The notes under the pieces: model-generated | Database searches by the model: none | What the model was told of the DNA's origin: nothing | The model's input: only the letters and a program-made list of their open reading frames with translations | Translations under genes and position numbers: made by a program | Part shown: piece by piece, positions 9,392 through 20,473 of the stretch | How the letters are laid out: each line of letters starts with the position of its first letter | Position numbering within the stretch: the stretch's first letter is position 1 | Source of the DNA: Neofusicoccum parvum | Taxonomy: Eukaryota; Ascomycota; Dothideomycetes; Botryosphaeriales; Botryosphaeriaceae | Reading direction: 5' to 3' | Length of the DNA stretch: 64,000 nucleotides | NCBI GenBank assembly: GCA_020912385.1 | Contig: CP087213.1 | Coordinates: 1-64,000 of the forward strand

Positions 9392-12300
9392 TTGGCGGAG
9401 ATACAGCGTACACCAACGTGTTTGAATACCGCTCCCGCCCAAGACGCTGCTTTAAATGCCAGAGCTACGACCATTAGTAGTTCCGCTATAGGGGAGAGGA
9501 GAGATGCGTTAAGTGCGCAGGCAGCGGCCATAAAGAAGAGAGCTGTTCGTCAGCTATAGAGAAGTGTGCCGCCTACAGAGGTCCGTATAGGACAGACGAT
9601 AGGGGCTGCCCAGAGTACAGAAAGCTCCTGAACAACATGCTCCACCAACGCAATGAATAGACCTCTCAAGACGATCCACGCGAACCTAGGAAAGAGCGGA
9701 ACAGCACAATATAGTCTCCTAAATGACGAGGACCTTATCAACTTTAGTATCATCTCTATCTCTAAACCAAGCTGCTTCCGCAACGCCGAAGGAAAAACAA
9801 TAGCAGTACCTATCACCCACCCCTATTGGACCCAATTATTACCAATGAAGTCCCGGCAAGGCCGGTTTCCCTTCCGCTCAATAATGTGGATACGTAAAAG
9901 CATCTCAGTCTGTTAGATCTCGATACCCTCGCCCGATATCACAGCTGCAGTAATTACACTGTAAGATAGAACCATTCTTATAGCATCGGTCTACGTCGCG
10001 AAAAAGGAGAGTCTAGCCGATTACGAGCTTACAACTATACTCGAGAAGCTCTAGGCAGCAGTTACGCAGTCTGGGGCTCAGACTAACGGAGTGCTGGAGA
10101 TCCTGATCTGTGGGGATTTTAATAGGCACGACCAGCTCTGGGGAGGTGATTTAGTACAAGGCTCTATACGCAGTGGAGAAGCAGTATAATGATTCAGACC
10201 GTTAACATCTCACTCTCTAGGTAAGAAAGTAGTGTTAGCGCCAAGCCCTTCTACAGGTTGACGGGATTGAGCAGGTCGACCTGTAGAAGACTAAGCCTAA
10301 TCAGGCTAAAGCACTTATCTGAGATAAGATGTCTAAGACACGGGGTTTGCTGAGAGCAAATACTTAGCGGGAACGTACAGGAAAGGGAAGCCTAAGACCG
10401 GCTATTTAACTTCTAACTAGTACCTAGGCTGGATATATAAGTCCTCCTCTATCCTCCTCTATTTTCTTTCTTTTCTCTTTCTTTTCTCTAGCTTAGAAAC
10501 TTTAGTCAATTTCGAGAATCTAACTTGTTCTTCTTAAGTCGTGACAAGCAGCGCCAATAATTAACTTTATAGAGGACCTTCACCTCCAAAGTCTACTTCC
10601 CCGAGGTACAACTACCTACGGGTCAGCTGGATATAGCTCTACAATCGACCTTATTCTCGCGTCACCGCGGCTAGCGGAGGACGTAAGCGCCTACCGTCCC
10701 TCTAGTACAGTATACGGACCCGATCACCAAGCGATTGAAGCACACTTTCAAATTAACGCACCTGGCCAGGCACCAGAAACTCAATACGCCTTCCGGAGTA
10801 CGAACTGGGAGGCGGTTAGGGCTGACGTAGGAAGAAGACTAGCCGAGAGGCCCCCTCTAGACTCTAGAGATGTCGAAGGTGCCGCTAACTACCTAATAGA
10901 AGTCGTCTCTACGTCACTATAGAACCATGTCCCAAAAGCCAGGCCGTCACCGTACGTTAAGAAGTGGTGGACAGCAGACCTTACCCAGCTACGGAGGTCA
11001 TTCACGTACTTTAGAAACCAGGCGCGAGCCGTCCGAAGGTGGGGACAGCGGGATAGCTGGCTAGAGGAATAAGTAAAAGTAGTAGCAAAGAGATTTTATA
11101 ACACTATAAGACGACAAAAGCGAGCCTACTAGAAAACCTTTCTAGTAGAGCCAACTAATATCTAGAAAGCAGCAAGATATCTCTCCAGCTTAGAAAAGAA
11201 CAACTTCGCTTAAATTACGTATATACATCACCGAAATGGCTGTGCTGAGTCAGATAAAGCAATCTCAGAAGCTCTCATTAAGAACTTCTTCCCAGAACTT
11301 CCGCTAGTACAAGAACGCACATAGAACGAGACGCACTAGGCTCCTAATAACCAGTTTAGCCACGCCCCTCTCTTAATAGATAAAGTTAAAGAGGCAATCC
11401 TCCGAGCTAGCCCGTATAAAGCACCTGGAGCAGACGGGATACCAGTAGTAGTCTAGCGTGAACTCTGGCCAGTAATCGACAAGTATATCCACTAATTATT
11501 TAACGAGTCGCTGCTACAAGGCTACCTACCTAGCCATTAGCGACTCGCAAAGATTGTTCCTCTACGCAAGGTAGGAAAACCGGACTACGAACTCCCATAA
11601 GCATACAGGTCGATCTCGCTACTGTTAACGCTAGGGAAAGCGCTTGAATCAGTAGTTATAGAGAGGATATCTACCCTGGTTAAAGAGCACTCTCTATTGC
11701 TAAAGAACCATTTCGGGGCCCGGAAACAGCGATCTACGGTACAAGCACTAACAGTCCTCTAGCAGCGCATCTACGACGCATAGCGTGAGGGGAAGGTCCT
11801 GTCGCTACTCTTATTTAACGTTAAGGGCGCCTACAATGGCGTGGCGAAGGAAGTGCTCCTCAAGAGGCTCCGTTAGCGGAGAATCCCCGAGACTCTTATT
11901 AAATAGATTGACGCATTTTGCTCTGGTAGAAGCGCATTAGTAGTAGTTAACGGGAAGACCTCTAAAGTAATCGACCTCCCATAGGCAGGACTACTACAAG
12001 GATCTCCCCTCTCACCAATCCTATTCCTCTTCTTTAACGCAAACCTGGTCCAGTCAGTTACGAATAAGAATAAAGGAGCATTTACGTTCGTCGACGACTA
12101 TAGTGCCTGGGTTACCGGCTACTCAGCCGAAGAGAACGTGGTAAAACTTTAAGACACTATAGTGCCCCGGGTAGAGGAATGGGAGGCAACAAGCAGTATA
12201 ACATTCGAAGCCGGGAAGACAACGCTTATCCACTTTATAAGAACGCCCCAAAGACTATCAGACCAAGCGGTGATAATAAAGGGGAATGAAGTACACCTAA

Positions 12301-14243
12301 AGACGGAGGCTAAAATTCTCGGTGTTATCTTTAACCAAGAACTGAAGTTTAGAGCCCACGCAGGCAGGATTGCGAAAAGGGGAACCCAGGCCGCCTTGGC
12401 GCTAAGAAGGCTACAGGGCCTACGGCTAAGTAGCGTACGCCAGCTCTTTACAGCAGCAGTAGCGCTAACAGTTAACTATGCCTCGCCGGTATGGGCACCC
12501 GCGGCCACATACCTGACGCTTAGATCACTTGAAGCGATTTAAAGGATTGCAGGAAGAGCTATTACGGGGGCCTTTAGGACTATTACCCTACTAATTCTAG
12601 AGGTCGAAGCAGCAATCTTACCTACTAGGATTCGCCTTGAACAACAAATGCTCCGGTTTTAGGTCAACTATCACACTCTCCCGCAGTCTCATCCATTCTG
12701 GAGGTTGAAAAGAGCTATTAACCCAGCGAATAAAAGATTCATCTCGCCACTCCAATAGATAATGCTCTTAGCTGGAGAAATAGACACCGAACGGCTAGAG
12801 GCAATCCAGCCGTTTGTAAGGATGCCCTGGGATAACAGGCCGGTAGTAAAGTTCGAGAGCCTGGAGACAGCAAGCCTATAAGCGAGCACGCCCCCAACGT
12901 CAGAGGTAGCTATCTTCACCGATGGCTCGTAAAGAAACCAGAGAGTCGGCGTCGACATCTCCTACGTGGATAGTAAAGGCGTGACTGCTATAGCACACTC
13001 GCTCCTAATAGGCAGATCGGACTCAATCGATATCCTACACGCGGAACTATAGGCAATCCAGCAGGCCGTGGCCCTAGTACACGGCATATGGTCCAAAGAA
13101 GCCGTCGCCGCGTACCCAGGTATAGCAAGGACGAAACACATCATCTATAGCGATAGCAAGACAGCCCTACGCTCCCTACTCCGACCGTGGTAGAGGCCAA
13201 GCCAGGAGGTTATTAAAGATACCCTCAACCTCCTACACCAGACCCAACAGAATAACGGGCCGCCGATTGAGTTCAGATGGGTGCCAGCGCACCAGGGAAT
13301 CGCTGGAAACGAGAGGGCAAACCAACTAGCCCTACGGGCCATAGGGGGTACCCAAGAGCCCCCGCCTAGCACGATATTACGGTCCCTGGCGCTAGTAAAA
13401 TGTAAAGCTGTAACTGCGAAGAAGAGAAGGGAATTGTTTAAAGCCGTAAAGGGAGGTAAGGCATCTCGTAAACTCGATTAGGTACTTATTCAGCTCTATA
13501 CGAAACGGCTATACAACCAACTCAACTATAGGGAGGCCTCAGTTATTGCCCAGCTGAGAACGACCAAAGCGAACCTTAACAAACCGCTATATAAAATTAA
13601 GCGAGCGCAGTCAGCAGCGTGTACCTATAGAGTAGAGAAGGAGACGGTCAAGCATTTCCTCCTCAAGTATATACGCTGGATGGATATCCGGGTAGAACTA
13701 TAAAATACCCTTAGAGACAGATTCAGCAACCTTGTATACATGCTAGGAGGCTGGTCAGGAACAAAACTACCGAATGGAAAATACAGGGACGGACCACCAG
13801 ATAAGTGGCGGGCGAGTACGAGCGCGATTAGAGCAACGGCAGCTTTTACTTTAGCTACCGGAAGGCTTAATACAACCAGGGACTAGGAAACTGCGATGGC
13901 TACTCAATTACCTATCTTTCTACCAGCTAGTTGTCACGCTGATACAGGGACTGACAACACCCGGGAATTAGTCTCGATGAGGCCTGGCACGAAGGGTTCA
14001 AGCAGTTAACTCTGCCCCTACCTCTCCTTTCACGTTTAACAGTCTTGGCTTTAACGCTTATTTTCTTTTATTATTCTTTTCTATGTCAATCACGCTTGTT
14101 TCAAGAAGGATAGCGACTTCTATTCAGCATGTGGGCCTTGGATGAACCGGGATTCCAATGTAGTTTAGCGTAGATCTAGCGGTTTTGTCCCTATGGCCTG
14201 CGGAGGCCGACGGGGTGTATGAATACTACTACTACTACTACTA
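9392..14243 (+). pseudogene. LINE (non-LTR) retrotransposon, RIP-decayed, with RNase H domain
   Basis: A Tad/I-type LINE read in one main frame. A zinc-knuckle region (CVKCAGSGHKEESC, near 9,495-9,540) is followed by an apurinic-type endonuclease (NRPLKTIHANLGK near 9,655; ICGDFNRHDQLWGG near 10,105). The reverse transcriptase has KAPGADGIP near 11,425, LLQGSPLSPILF near 11,995 and FVDD near 12,090. The RNase H has FTDGS near 12,920, SDSKTAL near 13,150 and HQGIAGNERANQLA near 13,290. About 20 stops interrupt it, and nearly all sit where Gln or Trp is expected. Catalytic positions are also changed: SKPS for SEPS in the endonuclease and FNVKGAY for FDVKGAY in RT motif A. A solo LTR splits the endonuclease (10233-10546). 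The element ends in an ACT repeat near 14,222-14,243. It cannot make active protein. Confidence 0.88.
10233..10546 (+). mobile_element. Solo LTR (314 bp) inserted in the LINE
   Basis: The insert begins TGTTAGCGCC and ends AAGTCGTGACA, so it has TG..CA termini. It interrupts the LINE endonuclease reading, which resumes directly afterwards. The flanking pentamers are AGTAG (10228-10232) and AGCAG (10547-10551), a 5-bp target duplication with one C-to-T change. It contains an inverted repeat CTTCTACAGGT...ACCTGTAGAAG (about 10249-10289), a TATATAA box near 10,434 and a pyrimidine tract. Its last 58 bases recur at 14474-14532. No internal retrotransposon region is present. Confidence 0.8.
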
Positions 14244-14532
14244 CATCCTCGCAGCGGCTGCACCGTAACAACAAGGCCTTCGCACGCAGTGCTCAGTCTT
14301 CAGTCGTCTACTCGTTTCTCTCGTACCTTCCTTGTACCCACTCAAGGAAAACCCTCGACAGGTTTTCTCCCTCTTTGGTGTTTGGATCCTTAGAGGTTGA
14401 GGCCCGCCGTTACAGCCTATGGATATAAAAACGTTCTTCTCTATTCTCTATCTCATCTTCTTCTTTCTCTCCTTTAGCTTAGAAACTTCAGTTAATTTCG
14501 AGAATCTAACTTGTTCTTCTTAAGTCGTAACA
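14244..14532 (+). mobile_element. LTR remnants after the LINE tail
   Basis: The end (14474-14532, AGCTTAGAAACTTCAG to AAGTCGTAACA) matches the end of the 314-bp LTR with a few differences. It is preceded by a TATAAAA box near 14,424. The first bases (GCAGCGGCTGCACCGTAACA at 14250-14269) match the end of the LTR-like element at 24044-24253. The 5' part does not match the first LTR, so the stretch is a mosaic of LTR ends. Positions 14533-14842 hold no gene. Confidence 0.5.
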
Positions 14533-14842
14533 CTACTACTTCTTCTTCTTCTTCTCTTCTTAAGTCTTAGCTTAACGTACATAGCGCAAAAAACCTTTTA
14601 GCGATCATCCTAAGATATATGCTCGAATGCACACTTAGTAGGGTGTATTCAGCTCTCATACAAATGGTCGCCGGGTAACTTGGGGTTAAGGTTACGGTGC
14701 ATTCAGGTGCGGTGCATTCAGAAAAGGTTATCGGATTTGTACCAAACTTCGACACGTTATAGAGCTAGTTGATGCGACTAGGAAATGTATAAAGACTTGT
14801 CTAAACAACCCATCTGCGCGAGCGCAATTCCATGCTGAAATC

Positions 14843-14905
14843 CACTTGGGGTAAGCTTGATGGGGTGCGAGCGGCCCGTGCAAAATAGGGAGAGCAGGGG
14901 TCTGA
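14843..14905 (+). promoter_or_regulatory. Conserved TLH upstream block
   Basis: A block starting CACTTGGGGTAAGCTTGATG and including GCGGCCCGTGCAAAAT lies about 110-170 bases before the inverted TLH copy. It is nearly identical, in reverse complement, to 29228-29285 upstream of the third TLH fragment. A similar but interrupted block lies upstream of the main TLH. Conservation outside the ORF suggests promoter or 5' UTR. Confidence 0.6.
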
Positions 14906-15014
14906 GGCAGTCAGGTACGGTCGTAAAGAACAGTCAGTCACCACTAGTAACCCAACCAGCTTTGCAGAACAGCTCTGACCGAGAGCCAGGCTTGACTGTA
15001 GAGCAACCGAAGCA

Positions 15015-18000
15015 ATGGCGACTGAGAACTTCCATCATCTAGCTGAGCATTAGGTTGTGGTGTGCAGGGAATGCCAGTACGCAGTGTGGCCAGGCCAGAT
15101 CGAGGGTCATTTGCAGGGTAAACATCACCAGATGAGCCGGAAGCAGGCAGGATCGATTAGAAAGGAGGTCAGAGGCTGGCCGGGCTTGGTTCAGTTTCCC
15201 AGCGAATTCGACGTTCCAGCCCAGGTCGGCCAGGCTATCACTGAGCTGCCATTGTACAAAGATAGGCTACAGTGCCAGAAGGATTCCACCAACTGCTAGT
15301 ACGTTAGTCGGGATAAAAGGATGATGAAGAAGCACTGGCGCGAAAAGCACGGCTGGTCAGTTGCGAGCCGGAGAGGCGGGTCAGGCAAGAGAAAGGATGA
15401 CAGGGTGGAGAGGCGTTTTTAAGAAGCAGTAAAGCCGGTCTGGTGCCAGCGCTTCTTCCCCAGCCGCCAGGGCTCGCGGTACTTCGAGGTCTGCCGGCCC
15501 CGGCCGGAGCAGGCGCAGGAGTAGGAGCAGGAGGAGGGGCGGGGAGGAGAGCGGCTGTGGCGGCGGGCGTGGGACAACGCGAACAGGAACTGGGAGGAGC
15601 TGGAGAAGCGGGCACGGGCGACGATTGAGGATGGGGAGAAGGATGAGGTTAGCCCATGGCTGGATAGGACGCAATAGTTGCCGTACCTAGCGCGGCTGGA
15701 CCGCGACGAGCTGCTAGCGTCGATCGAGGAGCCCGACGCCGCCGCCGACGCCGCCGCCGACCCGGACAGCCGGATAGAGGAGCCGGTGGCAGCGGCCGTC
15801 TGGGAGGCCATGGACGAGGTCGCGCGCATTAGCTAGTAGGCGGCAACCCAGCGCGTCGGCATATTCATCCGCATGGAGCTGATGAGGACGGAGAAGCACC
15901 AGAACCAGTACCACCCGCTACAGCCGTACACGGAGGAGGAGTCGATTGCTAAGCGGTCAAGAGCGTAGAAGCAGGTGCTCATGTTCTTCGTCAGGACGCG
16001 GCCGGGGCTGGAGCGCGACTAGCGGAGCCCGGAGTACAGGTTCACGCGGCGGCAGTCCAGCGCTTTCGCCAGGCTGATGGAGGAAGCGGAGCTGGTGGTG
16101 AATGATGATGACGAGGAGGAGGAGGTGGAGGACGAGGAGGAGGAGGAGGAGGAGGAGAGGGAGGGAGAGAGAGAAAGACGAGAGCCATAGCGGCGGCGGC
16201 AGCAGCAGCAGCAGCGGAAGCTGACCCGGATCCAGAAGGCTTGCTTGGACTTTTGCATCGAGCTGCTGAACCAGAGGATCACGCGGCGCGAGTACGACAG
16301 CGCTCTGGTCTGCGCTCTGGCAGTGCAGGGGGTCACGCCCACCGGCTAGAGGGAGCCGGGTCTGTACACGGCCATTCTGTCAGCCATCATCAAGGTGGGG
16401 CGCTTCATGGTGGTGCAGAAGGCGCTGGAGATGGCGGCTCCAGCAGAAGGAGGAGGGGAGGAGGAGGGGGAGGGGGACAGAAGGTTCAGCAGCGGTGGCA
16501 GCGCGTGGGACTTTGAGGACAGCGCTTGTGGGAGTGAAGGTGACAGCAGCAGTAGGAGGAGGAGCATCAGGAGCAGGAGCAGGAGCGGCAGGAGCAGCAG
16601 CAGGAGCAGCAGTGGAAGCGGGCACGGGCGCAGAAGCAGCAGCAGTGGAAGCAGGAGCAGGAGCAGCAGGCTCAGGCGCAGGAACAACAGTAAAAGCAGG
16701 AGCAGCAGGCACAGGCACAAGCACAGCAAGCCCAGCAAGCGCAGTCAGATGAGCTGCTTGGAGCTGGTCAAGCAGATGGCTGACAGCTTCATGGTCCGAG
16801 GCAGCCACAGCCCCATGCAGTAGATGCTGGATCTGCGCACTTACGGCATGAAGATCTACTACAACACGACAACAGAGGGCCACGTGGGCTGGAATGGCCA
16901 AGAGCAGCTGCTGTACCAGGGGATCCAGTTCACCATGTCCAAGTTCAGAGGCATGGTGCACGGCTTGCTGCATGACACGCGCCAGCTGCTACTCCAGGAG
17001 CTGCTGTTCGGCCGCAGCCATAAGAAAGAGCACGGGGAAATGGACGTGCCAGCTGTCCCATAGGACTCGATCAGAGACAACCCGGCCGAGGAGCGCAGGG
17101 GGTGGAGCTTTCTGCAGGACCGGCGCACCAGGCTACCAGCGGACGAGAGCACCTGGCTGTTCAGCAGGATCATGGGAATTACTACCGCGAGAAAGAGCTT
17201 TGCCAGGGAGAACGCGAGCTCCGGTATCAGCAGGCAGGCGGTGGACGCGTACGCAGTGCAGGTGGCCGAGTTCAAGGAGAAGCTGCTACTACTGATGCAC
17301 ATCACCGGCGGCCAGCCAGCGAGAGGGCCGGAGATTCTCAGCGTCAGGCACAGTAACATGGCCAAGGGAGGGCATCGCAACGTCTTCGTAGAGGATAGGC
17401 TGGTCGTGTTCGTCACACGCTACTATAAGGGGTACGCCATGTCCGGGGACGTGAAGGTGATCCACAGGTATCTGCCCAGGGAGGTGGGGGAGCTGGTGGT
17501 GTGGTATCTATGGCTAGTCTTGCCGTTCCACCAGCGCATGCTGGAAGCGGTGCGTGGAAGCCAGCAGATCTCGGCTCACATGTGGCCAGCCGAAGCCGGG
17601 GAGAAGAAGTGGACGACCCAGCGCATAAGAGAGGCAATGAAGAGGGAGAGCAGGATCGGCTTGGGCCAGAAGCTGACAGTCAGGGCGTACAGAGACGTCG
17701 CCATCGGCATCAGTAGACGCTTCATGCGCGGCTCCAGCGCGTTTAGGGTTGATGAGGGAGAGGATGAGCAGCAGCAGCAGCAGGAGCAGGTGGAAGAAGA
17801 CCAGGCAGCAGCGGCTATAGCAGATGCCCAAGCAGTGTAACGGTTGGCGGTTGATGTTGAGCAGAAGGCACGTGAGGAGGCGAAGACAGTGACGTCACGC
17901 GCTTCCGCGACTTCATAGCGCGCGTTTGTACGTAGATTCTCGCACTTCGTGCGACCTCTCTGTAGCAGCATCGAGTCTCATTACAAGCAGGACACACGTC

Positions 18001-19480
18001 CCACACTGCCGGCTTGATCTACGCAAGGGGAATAATGGAGCAGGCGGGCGTAACAGCGGAGAGGAGACTACTGTTCCGCGCTTCCAGCACAGACTGGCAC
18101 CGGTTCTTAGGCTTTCAGTCCGCTTTTACAGGTCAAGAGCCGGTGTCGAGAGAGAAAGCGCTGCCCATTCGAGGATGACGCGGATGAGGAGAGGCTGGAC
18201 CGCTGGATAAGGCTGAAAAGGGCCAACGCGAAAAAACAGTTATAGAGGCTTATGGGAGAGGAAGCCGAGTTCCGCGGCATCCAGGAGGAGGCGGTCACCG
18301 CCATCCAGGCAGGAATAAGACTGATGCCGACTGGAGCTGGAAAAAGCATCTTGTTCATGCTTCCAGCATGGGTCGAGCCGGGAGGGACGACTGTAGTCGT
18401 GGTACCGCTAGTTGCGCTGCGAGGGGACATAAAAGAGCGCTGTAACAAGCTAGAGATCAGCTGCGTGGAGTAGGACGCAAGGTGGCAACCAGACGCGGAG
18501 TCCATCGTACTGGTTACACCAGAGGCAGCACTGAGCGAGGAGTTCATAACTTTCTTGAACCGGCTGAAGGCGATGAGGCAGCTGGACAGGATCGTCATTG
18601 ACGAGTGCCACGTGGTGCTGAACGACCAGGTGGACTTTCGCAAGCAGCTGCAGCAGCTGGGCAGGCTGATGGCGGCAGAGACGCAGATGGTGCTGCTCAC
18701 AGCAACGCTGCCGCCGAGCAGGGAGGCAGAGCTGTAGCGCAGGATGGGCTGGGCGGCGGACGAGGTGGTGGTGTTCAGGGCAGCTACCACACGCGAGAAC
18801 GTGAGCTACCAGGTGGTGGCGGGGCTGGAGGGGAGGGGAGGGAGAGGAGGGAGGGGAGGGGGGAGAGGAGGGAGAAGAGGGAGAGGGGGGAGAGGGGAGA
18901 GGGGAGAGGAAGGAGCAGAACGAAAAGATCGAGGAGCTCGTAGAGAGGGCGCTACAGGCGACAGCAGAGGGAAAACTTGTCATCTACTACAACGCAGTCG
19001 GCAGAGTGAAGAGCTTGGTGGAGGTAGGGCTATTCCAGTGCGAGCCATTTTACAGCGAGATGCCGGTGGCTAAGAAGAGGGAGGCGCTGGAGGACTTCAG
19101 GGCGGGTGTGGTGCGGGTAGTAGTGGCCACCAGCGCGCTAGGGGTGGGGATTGACATCCCAGACATCAGGCTTATCATCCACGCGGACGAGCCGCGCGAC
19201 TTTCTCGACTACGCGTAAGAGAGCGGTAGGGCGGGCAGGGACGGGCGGGCCAGCAGGGCGGTGATAGTCCAGGGGGGGATAGGAGCCAGGACCGGCTGGT
19301 GAGGCGGTACATGGACGGCGGGGAGTGCAGACGGACGGTGATGGACGAGCTCTTGGACGGGCGGTTTGGGCGGGTGGGATGCCGCTGGAGGGGGAGGAGG
19401 GGGGGGGAGGGGGAGGAGGAGGAGGAGAGGTGCGACGTTTGTGGGGGAAGCGAGCGAGGAGGGAGTGGAGGGAGTTGTAG
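15015..19480 (+). pseudogene. Inverted TLH copy, RIP-decayed
   Basis: A second near-full TLH, in the opposite orientation to the telomeric copies. It starts at ATG 15015 with CRECQYAVWPGQIEGH (OrsD-type finger). It then shows the long middle region (GGQPARGPEILSVRHS near 17,310), Walker A MPTGAGKS near 18,325, an IDECHVVL box near 18,600 and GVGIDIPDIRLIIHADEPRDF near 19,150. About 20 stops occur. Where the main copy gives a reference, they replace Trp or Gln (for example SPMQ-stop for SPMQW, VP-stop for VPW, EL-stop for ELW), mostly TGG to TAG. A 150-bp element is inserted at 17836-17985. Homology stops near the first C-terminal Cys pair, so the Gln-rich and Cys-rich C-terminal parts are absent. 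Not functional. Confidence 0.88.
17836..17985. mobile_element. 150-bp TGTAA...TTACA insertion with AGCAG target duplication
   Basis: Comparison with the main TLH shows a clean insertion between the DAQA and HTAGLIYARG codons. The element starts TGTAACGG, ends ATTACA and is flanked by AGCAG on both sides (17831-17835 and 17986-17990). It contains TGACGTCA (near 17,890) and the hairpin TCGCACTTCGTGCGA (near 17,940). TG..CA ends with a 5-bp duplication fit a small solo LTR or terminal-repeat miniature element. A MITE with 5-bp inverted ends is the alternative. Confidence 0.75.
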
Positions 19481-19514
19481 CAAATTACGTCATTGTATGT
19501 TAGTCCATCTATAG

Positions 19515-20105
19515 TCAGCGCAAGAGGAGACTATATAAGGGCACCTCCCTAACCCTCCTCTTAACAGTATGCCAACAATCTCCGATGATTGCAAGATCAT
19601 CCACTTTACTACATATAATGCCATATTTGCGCACCGTATTACTAACAAGCCGAAACCAATCCCGTAATTTAACTGGATCTTCACATTGGGCCCTCTGGTA
19701 GTCATATTTACGCGTATATTTTGCTTTCAGCTCGGGGCGGCGGTTGATAAAGTTGTAAGGCCAGTTCTTTCCAATCGAGGCTAACGCTGAAGCTACGCGT
19801 TGTTTGAGTAATAATTCAGCCGCCTCACGTACGGTACAAATTCTTGGTGGGTAGCCGCGTTCGTCCATCGATATAATCTATTGCACGAGGGCTTGCTCTT
19901 CGGTTTCGGTAAGCTTGTGGTTGTTTACGCGTGTTTCGGTACGTGCAGCGCGTCCGTGAATGCGATCGTGAAGACTCGAACTTGGCACACTGTAGAGCCG
20001 TGCGGTAGCTCGGCCGCTTAAAACCTGGCTTTTGCGAAGGGCTTGAATCGCGAGAAGTTTACGGTCCTCTTGTTGGGCCTTTGCGGCCCGTCTTTGGGCT
20101 GGCAT
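19515..20105 (-). pseudogene. Pogo/Fot1-type transposase, N-terminal half
   Basis: The protein starting at ATG 20105 (MPAQRRAAKAQQEDRKLLAI) has a Psq-like helix-turn-helix (QALRKSQVLSGRATARLYSV), then a CENP-B/Tc5-type DNA-binding domain (RGYPPRICTVREAAELLL, FINRRPELKAKYTRKYDYQR, EDPVKLRDWFRLV). A TAG after ALVQ stands where Trp is expected (TGG to TAG). After VRKYGI the sequence leaves the family, and the DDE catalytic domain is missing. The fragment starts right after the inverted TLH copy ends. Confidence 0.75.
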
Positions 20106-20473
20106 AAGGTGGTGAATCTGGTGTGTCTGATGCGCGTGTCCGACTCGCTTGTGGATTACGTTAGTTATGCTAAGACGTCTTGGACTCAACACTAGACGGA
20201 AATTCGAGCAAGGAACAAAACAATCAATTTTATCAATTCCAGCCGATTAAGCACAGTTCTCATCACATTGAAAGCCTAGACACACATCATTCTATTAGAG
20301 CTGCTCAACCTTCCTGCGAAGCGCGTCATTGTACTGTACTGAACCAGGCGTTCCTGAAATGCTCAACAGCTGTCCCACTTACGCCCGGCTCGCGGCACTA
20401 GAATCCCACCCTCTCACTTTAAACGAGTCTACGACTGAGCTGTGGTCTACTTTAAAGTTAAAAAACTTCCCAA

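Noticed and set aside
9013..9531. Minus 172-codon ORF over the 132-bp repeats as a gene
   Set aside because: Kept only as a possibility in the repeat entry: no start context, no domain, and it overlaps the LINE zinc-knuckle region on the other strand.
17172..17840. 222-codon plus ORF as an independent gene
   Set aside because: It is a stop-free stretch of the inverted TLH relic, collinear with the main copy on both sides.
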